From: Pseudomonas fluorescens
Lineage (GTDB): Bacteria > Pseudomonadota > Gammaproteobacteria > Pseudomonadales > Pseudomonadaceae
NCBI RefSeq assembly: GCF_002022275.1
Contig: NZ_MSDF01000008.1
Location: 40,965-104,964 of the forward strand
Reading direction: 5' to 3'
DNA: 64,000 nucleotides
Shown: positions 37,209 through 53,100 of the stretch, one piece after another
How the letters are laid out: every line of letters starts with the position of its first letter
Numbering within the stretch: the stretch's first letter is position 1
Made by a program: the position numbers and the translations under genes
Notes under the pieces: model-generated
What the model saw: the letters and a program-made list of their open reading frames with translations, nothing else
The model's database searches: none
What the model was told of the DNA's origin: nothing

Positions 37209-39827
37209 TTAAATACCCGCCTCGACAAACGGCACGGTCAGGGCCAGCGCCGCGTCCAGGGCGCCTGCGTCTACACCACCGCCTTGCGCCATGTCCGGAC
37301 GACCACCGCCCTTCCCGCCCACTGCCGCGGCGGCTTGCTTCATCAAATCACCGGCCTTGAGTTGGCCAGTCAGGTCTTTGGTTACACCGGCAACCAGAAC
37401 GACCTTTTCCTCATGGACACCGCCGAGCAGGATCACTGCGCGGCCGAGCTTGTTCTTCAACTGATCGACCAAGGCCAACAGCGCCTTGCCATCCTGACCG
37501 TCCAGGCGCACCGCCAGGACTTTCACACCCTTGACGTCCAGCGCGCTGGCCGACAGATCGTCGCCCGCCGCACTGGCTGCCTTGGCCTGCAACTGCTCCA
37601 GCTGTTTCTCCAGCGCACGGTTGCGCTCCAGAACGGCGGACAGCTTGTCGATCAGGTTGTCGCGGCTGCCCTTGACCAGGCCCGCCGCTTCCTTGAGTTG
37701 TTCTTCAGCCGCATTGAGGTAAGCCAGGGCCGCAGCACCGGTCACCGCTTCAATACGACGCACACCGGACGCCACACCGCCTTCGCTGATGATTTTCAGC
37801 AGGCCGATGTCGCCGGTACGGTTGGCGTGAATGCCGCCACACAGCTCCACCGAGAAGCTGCCGCCCATGCTCAGCACGCGCACTTCGTCGCCGTACTTCT
37901 CGCCAAACAGCGCCATGGCGCCTTTGTTTTTGGCGGTTTCGATATCGGTTTCTTCGGTTTCTACCGCCGTGTTCTTGCGAATCTCGGCGTTGACGATGTC
38001 TTCCAGGGCCTTGATCTGCTCAGGCTTGATCGCTTCAAAGTGGCTGAAGTCAAAGCGCAGGCGCTGACTGTCGACCAACGAACCTTTCTGCTGCACATGC
38101 TCACCCAATACCTGACGCAACGCGGCGTGCAGCAAGTGAGTGGCGGAGTGGTTCAAAGCAGTTGCATGCCGTACGTCGGCATCGACCTGGGTGTCTACCG
38201 GCGCACCGACGGTCAGGTTGCCCAGCACCAGCACACCGTGGTGCAGGAACGCGCCGCCAGTCTTGGTGGTGTCGCGCACCTCAAAACGCCCGGAGGTCGA
38301 GCTGAGGAAACCACAGTCACCAATCTGGCCGCCGGATTCGGCGTAGAACGGCGTCTGGTCCAGGACCACAACCGCCTCATCGCCTTCGTTCAACACGTCG
38401 ACCGATTTGCCGTCTTTATAGATAGCCACAATTTTGGCCGAGCCAACGGTCGCCTGATAACCGATGAACTCGGTAGGCACGTCAACCTTGACCAGGGTGT
38501 TGTAGTCCAGGCCAAAGGAGCTGGCGGAGCGGGCGCGCACGCGCTGGGCCTCCATCTCACGCTCAAAACCGGCCTCATCGACGGTCAGCTCGCGCTCACG
38601 GGCGATGTCGGCGGTCAGGTCCATCGGGAAACCGTAGGTGTCGTACAGCTTGAACACCACGTCGCCCGGTACCACGGTGCCTTTGAGCCCGGCCAGGTCC
38701 TGTTCCAGAATCTTCAGGCCGTGTTCCAGGGTCTTGGAGAACTGCTCTTCTTCAGCCTTGAGCACGCGCTCGATGTTGTCTTGTTGCTGCTTGAGTTCCG
38801 GGAAGGCTTCGCCCATCTCGGCCACCAGCGCGGCGACGATCTTGTAGAAGAAGCTGCCGGTAGCGCCCAGCTTGTTACCGTGACGGCAAGCGCGACGGAT
38901 GATACGGCGCAGCACATAACCACGACCTTCGTTCGACGGCAGCACGCCGTCGGCGATCAGGAAGCCGCACGAACGGATGTGGTCCGACACGACCTTGAGC
39001 GACGACTGGTTTTCGTTGGCGCAGCCAATCGCGGCAGCCGAGGCGCTCAACAGATTGGTGAACAGGTCGATTTCGTAGTTGGAGTGAACGTGCTGCATCA
39101 CCGCACTGATCCGCTCCAGGCCCATGCCGGTGTCCACCGACGGCGCCGGCAGCGGATGCAACACGCCATCGGCGGTGCGGTTGAACTGCATGAACACGTT
39201 GTTCCAGATCTCGATGTAACGGTCGCCATCTTCTTCCGGCGAGCCCGGCGGGCCGCCCCAGATGTCGGCGCCGTGATCGTAGAAGATCTCGGTGCAAGGG
39301 CCGCACGGGCCGGTATCGCCCATGGTCCAGAAGTTGTCGGACGCGTAAGGCGCACCCTTGTTGTCGCCGATGCGGATCATGCGCTCGACCGGCACACCGA
39401 TTTCTTTGGTCCAGATGTCATACGCTTCGTCGTCGGTCGCGTAGACGGTGACCCAGAGTTTTTCCTTCGGCAGCTTCAGCACGCCGGTCAGGAAGGTCCA
39501 GGCGAAGGTGATCGCGTCTTTCTTGAAATAGTCACCGAAGCTGAAGTTGCCGAGCATTTCGAAGAAAGTGTGGTGGCGCGCGGTGTAACCCACGTTTTCC
39601 AGGTCACTGTTCTTGCCGCCGGCGCGTACGCACTTCTGGCTGCTGGTAGCGCGGGTGTAGGCGCGCTTTTCCTGGCCCAGGAAGCAGTCCTTGAACTGGT
39701 TCATCCCCGCGTTAGTGAACAGCAGGGTTGGGTCATTGCCTGGGATCAAGGAGCTGGAGGCTACACGGGTGTGGCCTTGCTCTTCGAAGAAGCGAAGGAA
39801 GGCTTCACGGATTTCTGCGCTTTTCAT
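37209..39827 (-). CDS. alaS: Alanine--tRNA ligase
   Basis: A 872-residue class II synthetase. The catalytic domain starts [47 protein letters not shown]. The editing domain has [18 protein letters not shown] and the zinc motif with [13 protein letters not shown]. The C-terminal oligomerisation/C-Ala domain is complete ([11 protein letters not shown]). The start is the ATG at 39827; the 22 codons upstream in frame lack conservation. It is followed by lysC in the same direction. Confidence 0.96.
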   Translation of the reverse strand: MKSAEIREAFLRFFEEQGHTRVASSSLIPGNDPTLLFTNAGMNQFKDCFLGQEKRAYTRATSSQKCVRAGGKNSDLENVGYTARHHTFFEMLGNFSFGDYFKKDAITFAWTFLTGVLKLPKEKLWVTVYATDDEAYDIWTKEIGVPVERMIRIGDNKGAPYASDNFWTMGDTGPCGPCTEIFYDHGADIWGGPPGSPEEDGDRYIEIWNNVFMQFNRTADGVLHPLPAPSVDTGMGLERISAVMQHVHSNYEIDLFTNLLSASAAAIGCANENQSSLKVVSDHIRSCGFLIADGVLPSNEGRGYVLRRIIRRACRHGNKLGATGSFFYKIVAALVAEMGEAFPELKQQQDNIERVLKAEEEQFSKTLEHGLKILEQDLAGLKGTVVPGDVVFKLYDTYGFPMDLTADIARERELTVDEAGFEREMEAQRVRARSASSFGLDYNTLVKVDVPTEFIGYQATVGSAKIVAIYKDGKSVDVLNEGDEAVVVLDQTPFYAESGGQIGDCGFLSSTSGRFEVRDTTKTGGAFLHHGVLVLGNLTVGAPVDTQVDADVRHATALNHSATHLLHAALRQVLGEHVQQKGSLVDSQRLRFDFSHFEAIKPEQIKALEDIVNAEIRKNTAVETEETDIETAKNKGAMALFGEKYGDEVRVLSMGGSFSVELCGGIHANRTGDIGLLKIISEGGVASGVRRIEAVTGAAALAYLNAAEEQLKEAAGLVKGSRDNLIDKLSAVLERNRALEKQLEQLQAKAASAAGDDLSASALDVKGVKVLAVRLDGQDGKALLALVDQLKNKLGRAVILLGGVHEEKVVLVAGVTKDLTGQLKAGDLMKQAAAAVGGKGGGRPDMAQGGGVDAGALDAALALTVPFVEAGI

Positions 39828-39973
39828 TAGGTTCTTCCACGGAGGCTGCGGCCAAAGGCCAGTGCGCAACATCATTAGACGGAGCGACGGCAAAGGGCCG
39901 CATTATATCGGCCCTTTGCCGGTGGTACAGCGTGTTTATGCGATAGAAACAGTCAATTAGACGGTCTGCACGG

Positions 39974-40978
39974 TCATTTTCGGGAAAACTCGACAAATGT
40001 CTGAAGCACTTGCTCGATCTGCGTCCGGCTCACATCCAGATGCGTGACCATGCGCAGGCGTGGCGCGGCGCTCAACTTGATCCCGCGTTCGGCGGCGAAC
40101 GCCTTCAAGGCCTGCGCGCGATCACCCACCTGCACGTAGACCATGTTGGTCTGCACGGGCTCGACCTCAAAACCTGCCTTACGCAACTCGTCGCCGAGCC
40201 ATTGAGCGTTGGCGTGGTCATCCGCCAGTCGCTGCACCTGGTGATCCAGCGCATACAGCCCCGCCGCCGCGAGTGAGCCGGCTTGGCGCATACCGCCGCC
40301 CACCATTTTGCGCAGGCGCCGCGCCTTGGCGATCAGCGCCGTGGAACCGCACAGCACCGAGCCAATCGGTGCGCCGAGGCCCTTGGACAGGCACACCGAC
40401 ACCGAATCGAAATGCTGGGCGATCTCCCGCACATCTACCCCCAGCTTGACCGCTGCGTTGTAGATCCGCGCGCCGTCCAGGTGCAGCGCCAGCCCGTGTT
40501 CACGGGTAAACGCCCGTGCCTTGGCCAGATATTCCAGTGGCAATACCTTGCCTTGCATGGTGTTTTCCAGCGCCAGCAGACGGGTGCGGGCGAAGTGAAA
40601 ATCGTCGGGCTTGATCGCCGCCAGCACCTGATCCAGGTCCAGCGAACCGTCCGCCTGCACTTCCAGCGGTTGCGGCTGGATCGAACCGAGCACCGCCGCC
40701 CCACCGCCTTCGTATTTGTAGGTGTGAGCCTGCTGCCCGACGATGTATTCCTCGCCGCGCTCACAGTGAGCCATCAACGCCAGCAGGTTGCTCATGGTGC
40801 CGGTGGGCACGAATAACGCGGCGGCAAACCCCAGACGTTTGGCGAGTTCGGCCTCCAGGTGGTTGACGCTGGGGTCTTCGCCATACACATCATCGCCGCT
40901 GACGGCAGTGGCCATCGCATCGAGCATGCCGGGGGTGGGTTGGGTCACGGTGTCGCTGCGCAGGTCGATCACAGACAT
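39974..40978 (-). CDS. ltaE: Low-specificity L-threonine aldolase
   Basis: A 334-residue pyridoxal-phosphate enzyme that splits L-threonine and L-allo-threonine to glycine and acetaldehyde. Motifs: [17 protein letters not shown], the aspartate in [11 protein letters not shown] and the cofactor lysine in [18 protein letters not shown]. Upstream of alaS on the same strand, about 150 bp apart. Length normal. Confidence 0.93.
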   Translation of the reverse strand: MSVIDLRSDTVTQPTPGMLDAMATAVSGDDVYGEDPSVNHLEAELAKRLGFAAALFVPTGTMSNLLALMAHCERGEEYIVGQQAHTYKYEGGGAAVLGSIQPQPLEVQADGSLDLDQVLAAIKPDDFHFARTRLLALENTMQGKVLPLEYLAKARAFTREHGLALHLDGARIYNAAVKLGVDVREIAQHFDSVSVCLSKGLGAPIGSVLCGSTALIAKARRLRKMVGGGMRQAGSLAAAGLYALDHQVQRLADDHANAQWLGDELRKAGFEVEPVQTNMVYVQVGDRAQALKAFAAERGIKLSAAPRLRMVTHLDVSRTQIEQVLQTFVEFSRK

Positions 40979-41172
40979 GAAACAAGCCTCTAGAGGGTTA
41001 AGTCAGTTCCTTTTATGAGTGATTACTGCGGGCAAAGCCACGGAATATCAAGCCCCCCGCCTCTTCAATCGAATACCAACCAAACAAACCGATATAGCTT
41101 ATCGATACGACGCCCGTGCAGTTTTTGAAAATCCATGTTAAAAACTCTCCGCCGCCAGGGTTCTGGTGGCAA

Positions 41173-41336
41173 CGTTCTCAGGGCGGGGTGTAATTCCCCA
41201 CCGGCGGTAATTACACGCAATGTGTATAGCCCGCGAGCGCTTGGCGCCTCGAACTGCTCACGCAGGACGGCGACAAGGTCAGCAGACCCGGTGTGATCCC
41301 GGGGCCGACGGTCATAGTCCGGATGAAGAGAGAACG
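41173..41336 (+). promoter_or_regulatory. FMN riboswitch (RFN element)
   Basis: Closing helix GTTCTC (41174-41179) with GAGAAC (41330-41335), the conserved AGGGCGGGGTGTAATTCCCC and ACCGGCGGTAAT segments, and the ending GTCCGGATGAAGAGAGA. All conserved boxes of the RFN element are present. It lies about 115 bp before the lumazine synthase start and should repress it when FMN is high. Confidence 0.96.
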
Positions 41337-41421
41337 GGATTCACCCAAGGGCCGCGCGCCGCGTTCATGTTTGCATGACGTCGCCGTCCGTACCCTTGAA
41401 ATCCCATTCGATTCATAACGC

Positions 41422-41444
41422 CCTGTTTTTTTCTTAAACAGGAG
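41422..41444 (+). promoter_or_regulatory. Ribosome-site-sequestering hairpin of the FMN riboswitch
   Basis: CCTGTTT (41422-41428) can pair with AAACAGG (41436-41442), which overlaps the ribosome-binding AGGAG of the downstream gene. A longer alternative pairing also exists between GGGATT/AAGGG and CCCTT/AAATCCC. The arrangement suggests translation control. Confidence 0.55.
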
Positions 41445-41451
41445 TCAGAAC

Positions 41452-41961
41452 ATGCAACCCACCGCAATCGACAGCAAAAGCAAAAACCATCACGGCGAGC
41501 GCGTCGCGTTTATCCAGGCCTGCTGGCACAAGGATATTGTCGACCAATCGCGTAAAGGCTTCCTCGCCGAAATGATCGCTCAGGGCTACCAAGAATCGGA
41601 CATCGATTTCTTCGAAGTCGGCGGCGCCTTTGAAATGCCCCTGCACGCCAAGCTGCTGGCCAAGACCGGCCGTTACGCCGGTATCGTTGCCGCAGCCCTG
41701 GTGGTGGACGGTGGCATCTACCGTCACGAATTCGTGGCCCAATCGGTGGTCAGCGGCCTGATGCAGGTTCAACTGGAAACCGAAGTGCCGGTGTTCTCCG
41801 TCTCCCTGACCCCGCACCATTTCCACGCGGGCAGCGAGCACACCACATTCTTCTACGAGCACTTCGTGCACAAGGGCCAGGAAGCGGCACGCACCTGCGC
41901 CGACACGCTGCACAAGGTTCGCGCGATCCGTCGCAGCGAGCCACGTGCTGTAGCGGTCTAA
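41452..41961 (+). CDS. ribH2: 6,7-dimethyl-8-ribityllumazine synthase, type II
   Basis: A 169-residue enzyme for the penultimate step of riboflavin synthesis. The lumazine synthase fold shows VEVGGAFEMPLHAKLL and AAALVVDGGIYRHEFV. The sequence is of the type II form, which lacks the longer N-terminus of type I. It is controlled by an FMN riboswitch and stands alone, away from a rib operon. The C-terminal segment (HHFHAGSEHTTFFYEHFVHKGQEAA) fits the family. Start ATG 41452 with AGGAG. Confidence 0.92.
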   Translation: MQPTAIDSKSKNHHGERVAFIQACWHKDIVDQSRKGFLAEMIAQGYQESDIDFFEVGGAFEMPLHAKLLAKTGRYAGIVAAALVVDGGIYRHEFVAQSVVSGLMQVQLETEVPVFSVSLTPHHFHAGSEHTTFFYEHFVHKGQEAARTCADTLHKVRAIRRSEPRAVAV

Positions 41962-41997
41962 GCAACACCACCAGGTCCAGCCTCTGAGCTGGGCCTG

Positions 41998-42084
41998 TGT
42001 GGGAGCTGGCTTGCCTGCGATAGCATCGCCTCGGTGGAATTGGCGGACCGAGTTGATCCTATCGCAGGCAAGCCAGCTCCCACA
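41998..42084. repeat. REP doublet
   Basis: Inverted REP copies at 41998-42021 and 42060-42084 between ribH2 and aruE. Confidence 0.9.
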
Positions 42085-42108
42085 TTTGAACGAGGTCGAC
42101 CTTTAGAT

Positions 42109-43113
42109 TCAGGCCAGCCCCGCATCCGTCGTCGGCACAATCAATATCCCCGCCCGCAAACCATTCTTCACCTTTGGGTTCGGGAAGATGATGCGCGCAC
42201 CCTCCTCCTCGATCACCCAGCGGGTCTTGGCCACGTCCTCGGCCAACAAATAGCCCTGAGTCAACGGCGAGAAGTTCTCGACATCCGCCGGCAGGTGCAT
42301 CAGAAACGCATCGCTGTGCTTGATGACTTCACGGGACACGGCAAATAGTTGCAGGCCATCGAGGCTATCCGCCTCAGGTTCGGTGCCTTCGATGATGTGC
42401 TTCAGGCGCGTTTCCAGGCGGGACACATCCACGCCCTGGTTCTGCCCGAACGGCCGGGCTTTACCCAATTCCAGGGTGAACGCCTCGGCCTCGAGTTGCT
42501 CGTAGGTAAACGCCGTGAAGGTGATCGAAGTCTTGTTCTGCAGCAACACCGCTTGCATCCCGGCTGCGCGCAAACGCGCAAGCTCACGGCGTGAATGCTG
42601 GCGCCCGTCTTTCCACGGATACAGGGCAAATTGCTCGATTTTCGAGCCGCGAATGGCCGTGTGCAGGTCGTAATGCAGGCGCGAACGGCCTGGCAGGCTG
42701 AAGAAACTGCGGGCCAATTGCTCCAGCTCAGCGGCGCGCATGGCTTCGGGGCCGATGTTTTTTTCATGACGGCCGTTGAACAGCCGGTTGACGTCCAGTT
42801 CCAGGTAACGCTCGCCGCGGCGCATGGCCTCGGGGTTGCCGAACAGGAACAGAATACGGGAGCGGGGTTTGATTTCCCCTCGGGCGATACCATGCAACAG
42901 GCGGTCGAGCAGTTCGATCGGCGCCGTTTCGTTGCCATGGATGCCGGACGACAGCAGCACGTCGCTGCCGTTGTCAGACGCCTGCGGCGGGCGCACTTCA
43001 AGTGCGCCTTCGCTGAGCCAGCGCATCTGCACGCCGTCGACAGTCAGTTGAATTTTTTGCGCCGGTTCACGACCGGCGAGGGTCAGTTCAAGCAGTTTGC
43101 CGAGGGCGAGCAT
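42109..43113 (-). CDS. astE: Succinylglutamate desuccinylase (arginine succinyltransferase pathway)
   Basis: A 334-residue zinc peptidase-like enzyme that cleaves succinylglutamate to glutamate and succinate, the last step of arginine breakdown. Metal-binding motif [16 protein letters not shown] (His, Glu), with the later histidine in [11 protein letters not shown]. Last gene of the aru operon, 11 bp after the small gene. Length is normal. Confidence 0.93.
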   Translation of the reverse strand: MLALGKLLELTLAGREPAQKIQLTVDGVQMRWLSEGALEVRPPQASDNGSDVLLSSGIHGNETAPIELLDRLLHGIARGEIKPRSRILFLFGNPEAMRRGERYLELDVNRLFNGRHEKNIGPEAMRAAELEQLARSFFSLPGRSRLHYDLHTAIRGSKIEQFALYPWKDGRQHSRRELARLRAAGMQAVLLQNKTSITFTAFTYEQLEAEAFTLELGKARPFGQNQGVDVSRLETRLKHIIEGTEPEADSLDGLQLFAVSREVIKHSDAFLMHLPADVENFSPLTQGYLLAEDVAKTRWVIEEEGARIIFPNPKVKNGLRAGILIVPTTDAGLA

Positions 43114-43124
43114 AAGGGGCTTCC

Positions 43125-43415
43125 TTAGTGGTTGCAGCCTGGGCCGTGGACGTGATCGTCGTCATCACCTTCAACGTCGGCCGGTTCCATTTCCAGTTGC
43201 AGGCTCATCAGGTTGGTGGCCAGTGGGCGCATCAGCAGGTTGGCGTATTCGGCGTCACCCTCTTCCACGTCCACACCGATCAGCAGTTGGCCACGGCCGT
43301 CGTGCTGGATCCAGATTTCCTTGCCCTGCCACACCACGGCGACGCGGGTGCAGGAAGTTTCCAGCTGGGTGCCGTCGGTGTCTTCAAGGATCAGTTTCAG
43401 GGTGTCGGTGGTCAT
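43125..43415 (-). CDS. Small conserved protein within the aru operon
   Basis: A 96-residue acidic protein found at this position in Pseudomonas aru operons (the P. aeruginosa counterpart is sometimes misnamed topoisomerase II). It has no known domain; the C-terminus is Asp- and His-rich ([14 protein letters not shown]), which could bind metal. It lies between astB and astE on the same strand. Confidence 0.78.
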   Translation of the reverse strand: MTTDTLKLILEDTDGTQLETSCTRVAVVWQGKEIWIQHDGRGQLLIGVDVEEGDAEYANLLMRPLATNLMSLQLEMEPADVEGDDDDHVHGPGCNH

Positions 43416-43441
43416 AACAATAGTTCTCTGCCGTATGGCGT

Positions 43442-44788
43442 TTAATTGATCTGGAAAGGATAAACCGAGCCCAGTTTAAGGATTTGCGTCAGTTCATCCA
43501 GTGCCGTCCGGCACTCAAGCAGCAATTGCGGGTCAGCCAGGTCGCTTTCACGCAGGCTGTCGCGGTAGTGCTTGTCGACCCACTGGGTCAGCGTTTCGTA
43601 CAACGGCGCGGTCATGATAACGCCTGGGTTCACCGCCGCCAGCTCCGTTTCGTTCAAGGCCACCCGCAAACGCAGGCACGCCGGGCCGCCGCCGTTCTGC
43701 ATGCTTTGCTTGAGGTCGAACACCTTCACTTCGCGGATCAGCCCACCGGAGGCCGTCAGGCTTTGCAGGTATTGCCAGACGCGCTCGTTGGCGCGGCATT
43801 CTTCCGGCACGATCAGCAGCATCGAACCGTCAGGGCGGCTCAGCAACTGGCTGTTGAACAGGTAGGAACGCACCGCGTCTTCGACGCTGACCTGGGCACG
43901 CGGCACGCAGACGGACTGGAAGTTGCCGCCCAGCCTGCCCAGTTTGCCGTGCAACTCACCAAGCATCTGCTCGGTATTGAGGAACGCGTCCTCGTGATAG
44001 AACAGCACTTCGCCATTGCCCACCGCGATCACGTCGTTGTGGAACACACCGGCATCAATCACCGCCGGGTTCTGCTGGCCGTAGACCACGCCGTCATCTT
44101 TCAAGCCGTGCAGGCGTGCAACCGCCTGGGATGCTTCAAGGGTCTGGCGCGCCGGGTATTTCTGCGGCGCCGGGTAACGGGTGTCGAACGCGCTGCGACC
44201 GAATACGAAAAACTCCACGCCCGCTTCACCGTATTCACGGCAGAAACGCGTGTGGTTGGCCGCACCTTCGTCGCCGAACTGCGCCACCGCCGGCAACGCG
44301 GCGTGGTGGGCGAAGTGCTTCTGATCAGCAAACATCGCCCCCAGCACGCGGCTGGTGGTCGGGTGTTCGATGCTGCGGTGGTACTTGCAGTTGAGGTTGG
44401 CGGCGGTGAAATGCACGCGGCCATCGGCCGTATCGGCGCTCGGGCTGACGGTGGCCGCGTTGGCCACCCACATGCTCGACGCCGAGCAGCTCGCCACCAG
44501 CAACGGCATGGCGTGCTTGGCGGCTTGCTGGATCACTTGCGCGTCGGTGCCGCTGAAACCCAGGTTGCGCAAAGCGGCCACGTCAGGACGTTCCTGGGGC
44601 GCCAACACACCTTGTATGAAACCCATGTCCATCAGGGCTTTCATTTTTTGCAGGCCCTGCAACGCCGCTTCCTTCGGGTTCGAAGACTGCTGGCTGTTGC
44701 TCTGGGACGCGACGTTGCCGTAGGACAAACCGCCGTAGTTATGGGTCGGCCCCACTAGACCGTCAAAATTGACTTCACAGGATTTCAT
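43442..44788 (-). CDS. astB: N-succinylarginine dihydrolase
   Basis: A 448-residue enzyme that hydrolyses succinylarginine to succinylornithine, carbon dioxide and ammonia. The start [28 protein letters not shown] is typical of the family; an upstream in-frame ATG at 44857 precedes no conserved residues. GGAG lies before the ATG at 44788. Conserved catalytic region [16 protein letters not shown] and [10 protein letters not shown] (guanidino-group hydrolase fold). Preceded by a REP doublet that separates it from astD. Confidence 0.94.
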   Translation of the reverse strand: MKSCEVNFDGLVGPTHNYGGLSYGNVASQSNSQQSSNPKEAALQGLQKMKALMDMGFIQGVLAPQERPDVAALRNLGFSGTDAQVIQQAAKHAMPLLVASCSASSMWVANAATVSPSADTADGRVHFTAANLNCKYHRSIEHPTTSRVLGAMFADQKHFAHHAALPAVAQFGDEGAANHTRFCREYGEAGVEFFVFGRSAFDTRYPAPQKYPARQTLEASQAVARLHGLKDDGVVYGQQNPAVIDAGVFHNDVIAVGNGEVLFYHEDAFLNTEQMLGELHGKLGRLGGNFQSVCVPRAQVSVEDAVRSYLFNSQLLSRPDGSMLLIVPEECRANERVWQYLQSLTASGGLIREVKVFDLKQSMQNGGGPACLRLRVALNETELAAVNPGVIMTAPLYETLTQWVDKHYRDSLRESDLADPQLLLECRTALDELTQILKLGSVYPFQIN

Positions 44789-44857
44789 CGGCGAGGCTCC
44801 ACGAACATCTGTTTTTATAGGCATTAACTGCAGATCTATAGCTGTAAACCCAATCAC

Positions 44858-44944
44858 TGTGGGAGCTGGCTTGCCTGCGATTGCATCACCTGGGTCTCAG
44901 TGAAAGACCGAGGTGTCTGCATCGCAGGCAAGCCAGCTCCCACA
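44858..44944. repeat. REP doublet inside the aru operon
   Basis: Inverted REP copies at 44858-44882 and 44919-44944 between astD and astB. The palindromes could form an mRNA hairpin that alters the relative level of the genes on each side. Confidence 0.9.
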
Positions 44945-44961
44945 CTAGAGCGGTGCCACCT

Positions 44962-47453
<2,492 letters not shown>

Positions 47454-47504
47454 GCTATCTCCTCGAACGGGCCGCTGTTGTCAGCCACCCGCGAAACTCT
47501 GTTG

Positions 47505-48524
47505 TTAGACCGCAACCAGACGCACACTGGCGCCTTCACCCACGCCCAGCGCTTCGGCTGTCGCCAGGTCCAGGGTCACCGGCTTGCCCGGCGCGTAGTC
47601 CAGATCCAGCATCACCGCGCGGTAATCCTGCAACTGCGCGTTGCTCACCAGGTACTGACGGCCCACACCCTTGACCATCTCGCCGATCTTCACCGGCACC
47701 ACGCGGCTCTGGGCGATCGAGCGAATGCCCGAGACCCGTGCGTGCAGCGTCGGGCCGCCGTCGAAGATGTCGATGTAGTGGTCGGTCTCGAAGCCTTCGC
47801 GCATCAGGATGTCGAAGGTGATCTGCGCACGCGGGTGCACTTGGCCCATGGCTTCCTGGGCTTCATCCGGCAGCAGCGGCACGTAGATCGGGTAATGCGG
47901 CATCAGCTCGGCGAGGAACGTACGACTTTTCAGCCCGCACAGGCGCTCGGCGGCGGCGTAGTTGAGGTCGAAGAAATTGCGGCCGATGGCGTCCCAGAAC
48001 GGCGAATCACCGTTCTCGTCGCTGTAGCCCACTATTTCGGTCACCACCGAGTCGGCAAAGCGCTCGGGGTGGCTGGCGACAAACAGCAGGCGGCCACGGG
48101 AATTGAGTTCCGACCACGGCGAACCGACCAGCTCCGGCACCACGTAGAAACTGGTGAGCAGGCTGTTGCCGGTGAGGTCGTGGCACTGGGAAAGCACGTG
48201 GATCTTGTTGTGGATCTTCAGCTCGCGGGACGCGTGCACAAAGGTTTCGTTACGGAAGCTGTAGAACGGTTCCGAGTAACCGGCCGAGGCGACGATGGCC
48301 GAGCAACCGGCGAGCTTGCCGGTCTCGGTGTCTTCGAGCACGAAGAAATAGCTTTCTTCGCCGTTGAAACTGACCTCGGCCGCGAAGGACGCTTCGCTGG
48401 CGGCGATCTTGTCGCTCAGGCGTTCCACATCATCCGGCAAGGAGGTGACACCAATCGGGCTGTCCGCAGCCAGACGCTGTACCTCGCCCAGATCAGCCAT
48501 TTGCGCGGGGCGCATCACCAGCAT
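47505..48524 (-). CDS. aruF: Arginine N-succinyltransferase, alpha subunit
   Basis: A 339-residue subunit, homologous to the next gene (MLVMRPAQMADLGEVQRLAADSPIGVTSLPDDVERL). Together they transfer succinyl from succinyl-CoA to arginine. GGAG lies 7 bp before the ATG. The 51-bp gap to aruG is not overlapped. Confidence 0.94.
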   Translation of the reverse strand: MLVMRPAQMADLGEVQRLAADSPIGVTSLPDDVERLSDKIAASEASFAAEVSFNGEESYFFVLEDTETGKLAGCSAIVASAGYSEPFYSFRNETFVHASRELKIHNKIHVLSQCHDLTGNSLLTSFYVVPELVGSPWSELNSRGRLLFVASHPERFADSVVTEIVGYSDENGDSPFWDAIGRNFFDLNYAAAERLCGLKSRTFLAELMPHYPIYVPLLPDEAQEAMGQVHPRAQITFDILMREGFETDHYIDIFDGGPTLHARVSGIRSIAQSRVVPVKIGEMVKGVGRQYLVSNAQLQDYRAVMLDLDYAPGKPVTLDLATAEALGVGEGASVRLVAV

Positions 48525-48604
48525 GGTGTCACTCCTTAACTCGAAAAACTCACAGAGGGAAAAATGCCGGACAGGGAATCTGAGCTCACATAGATATCAA
48601 TGTG

Positions 48605-48622
48605 CAAGCAGCTCCCACATTT
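48605..48622 (-). repeat. REP remnant
   Basis: CAAGCAGCTCCCACATTT, a partly lost REP copy between aruF and aruC with the cytosine-rich half only. It may mark decay of a former doublet. Confidence 0.5.
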
Positions 48623-48656
48623 TTGATCCAGGCCGCGGCAAATAAAGGTGTCGCTA

Positions 48657-50022
<1,366 letters not shown>

Positions 50023-50176
50023 AATAGCATCGCAATGGCGCAGTTTAAACGGTGTGCTGCTGGAGAGGCAGAGGCACGGCTCGCTGATTTTTTCTGCTCG
50101 CTTGATCTATCTACAGCTCCGGCGGCCATCAAGCTGATGTGATGACGGTAAAGCCACTCACTGAAGGATTCGCCGC

Positions 50177-53100
50177 GTGTCCACGCTGACTTTAACCCCT
50201 ATCACTCAACACCTTGTAGAAGCAGCGAGCCGAGTGCCCGCCGGGGTTCATACGCACCTGCCGAAATGGCTTGGAAATGCCTCGAGCGTCAGGCGTCATG
50301 CCTTGAAAAACATCCAACTGGAATTTTCCGCCTGGCAGGGTGATGCCGATCGCTTGCAACACGCCCCCCTGAAAAAAGCCGTGCAGACCAGCTGGGAGGC
50401 GCAAAACAGAGTCGATACGGCCCTCGCAACGCTCCAGTCCCCCCAAGCCTTCGCGGCGCCGTTACTGCAAGAGGCACTCAAGCAGCAGTTTGGCGTTGAG
50501 TCCGATGTCAGTACCACCTATCTGCGCCTGTATAAGCCTTTGACCTTACCCTTAACCCCCATTGAAACGGGCGCCAAACCCTGGACCGTGTCGCTGGTGG
50601 AGGCCGCGCTGCACAATTTCGACGCGGGTGAAGGCAAAACAACGGCTTACACCGCAGAGTCGACCTTCATTACCGAACCGTCCCCCGCCGGGCAATTCGA
50701 CACGCTGCCAGGGGTGCGCGAGCAGATCAGCACCGCGCAATTCATCGGGCTGTGCCGCCTGCTGGATATCGGCGCGCACTATCAGCGCTACCTCAAGCGT
50801 TTTTTCGGGTTCCAGGACGCTGTTCTCAAAGCCCAGCTACGCAACAAGGTCATCCAGAGCCTGAAAGCCGACGCGCAAACCAGCCTGCAAATGGCGCGAC
50901 TGAACAAGGATGTGACGCCTACGGTCTTTGATGCGCTTGGCCGCTGCCTGAATAACCTTGGCGCCGAGCTTGCCGGTAAGCCGCTGCTCAGTCACGACCT
51001 GAACCTGATGAACGCGCCACTGACCGGCATCGTACTGTTCGCCCCCGATCTGGAGTCACATCGCAGCGCGGCCCCGGTCGTGGCCTACATTCCCGGCGAC
51101 CCACAGTCCCCGCTCAAGTACTACCTCAACGGCGCAGCGTTCATGCAAGACCTGGCCAACAAGCTACGCAACACTGACTACCAGGCGTTTTTCAGCCGCT
51201 TCGTCAACCAGGAACACCGTGGCTACTTCTTTGCTGGCCTCAACAGCCGCTTATCGCAAGTGGTCTGGCACAAGCACAGCGTTGGTGATCCACGACCCAC
51301 TTGGCGCGACGAGCCGATAACCCAACCCCGATTGCAATTTTACGCAGAGAAAATCACCGGCGATCTGTACGAACACCTGTACGAAAGCAAACTCAACAAG
51401 CTGCTCAATGATGCGCGGGTGACAGCCATCTCCACCGCCGACGCCGATAGCAAGGCACGCTGGCAACGCTGGGACATTGTGCAAAAAATCGGTAAAGCCA
51501 TTCTCGAAATCGCCGCGTTCATTGCCGCGCCCTTCATTCCCCCGCTGGGGTTGCTGATGCTCGGCTATACCGCCTATCAACTGCTTGATGAAGTCTTCGA
51601 AGGCATCATCGATTGGGCCGAAGGCCTCAAGAAGCAGGCATTCGGGCACCTGATGTCCATCCTTGAACAAATGCTTCAATTGGGCATGTTCGCGGTCGGC
51701 GCACCCATTGCCGAGGGCCTGCTGCGACAGGCGCTGCCGAAGGAGCTGTGGAGCTTTTTCGACTCACTCACGCCGGTCACTAGCAACGGCAAAACCCGCC
51801 TGTGGAACCGCGACCTGAAACCCTATGCCCATGAGATTCAACTGGGCGCGGGGGCACGCCCTGACGCGCAGGGGCTGCATGCCCATGCAGGCAAACAAGT
51901 CCTGGCGCTCAACGGGCAGCATTTTTCCGTCAAGCAACACACGGGCGACGCTTTCCTTGCACACCCCACCCGTGCGCACGCCTACCGCCCGCGGATAATC
52001 GGCAATGGCAAGGGTGCCTGGATAACCCCACAAGATCGTCCGATGACGTGGGATCGCAACACCCTGCTGCGTCGCCTCGGCCCGCCGGCAGACGGCGTCA
52101 GTGACGCCGGCCTTGAATTGGCTCAACGCATCAGCGGGACCGACGATGGCGCCCTGCGCAAAATGTACCTGGACCGCCAGCCGCCGCCCCCGCTGCTGGT
52201 CGACGCACTCAAGCGCGTCAGGATCGATGAGCAGTTACAGGCCTTCATCGACCAGATGAACAGTGACGATCCTCTGATTTATCAAAAAGCCGATTCGCAA
52301 ACCCAACTATGGCTGCTGAGCCAGACTGGCTTGTGGCCCGAATCCAAGACGCTGAGGTTTCTCAACGCAAAAGGTGAAACCGTCTGGGAGCATCAAGGTC
52401 ACGAAAACGCCGCCGTGGCGCAAATACACGAAGCCCAGATGAACAATGGTGACCTGCTGAAAACCTTGCTGGAGACCTTGAACGAGAAAGAGCGCAAAGC
52501 CTTGCTTGAGGAAGAACCCCACACGCCCACCGTACCGATGCACCTGCGCACCGCGACACTGCGCAAACGGTTGGCGCGCCGGGCCCAGGACGAACGCGCC
52601 AGCCTGTTTGCCTCGCACTATCGAAAAATGGAGGTAACCGATAACGCGCGCCTGCAAAAAATCATCGACACCACCTCCAGCCTGCCAAAGAGCGCTGCCG
52701 AGGAGGTTTTACGTGGCGCCACGGGTCAAGAGTTGCTGGACATCGATCAAGGCAAAATGCCCCCATCGGTGATTGAGCGCGCACGCTGGGCGGCCCATGA
52801 AGTGCGCATCAGCCGGGCCCATGAAGGACTGTACATGGACGCCCTGCAAAGCAACGACACATACCGCCTCGCCCTGCATTCGCTGGAAAACCTGCCGGGA
52901 TGGTCGCCGCAGGTGCGCCTGGTCATTACCGATTTCAGCCGTACGGGCAGGGTACGAGATGCTATCGGTAGCCCCCAGGCGCCGACACAACGCACGCTCG
53001 TGTGCACGGTCGGAGGCGATTACATTCCCGACGACGGCAAGGGCACCCTGTTTGGAGCAACCGACTTTTATACGGCCGTGCTCCAGGCACTGCCTGACGC

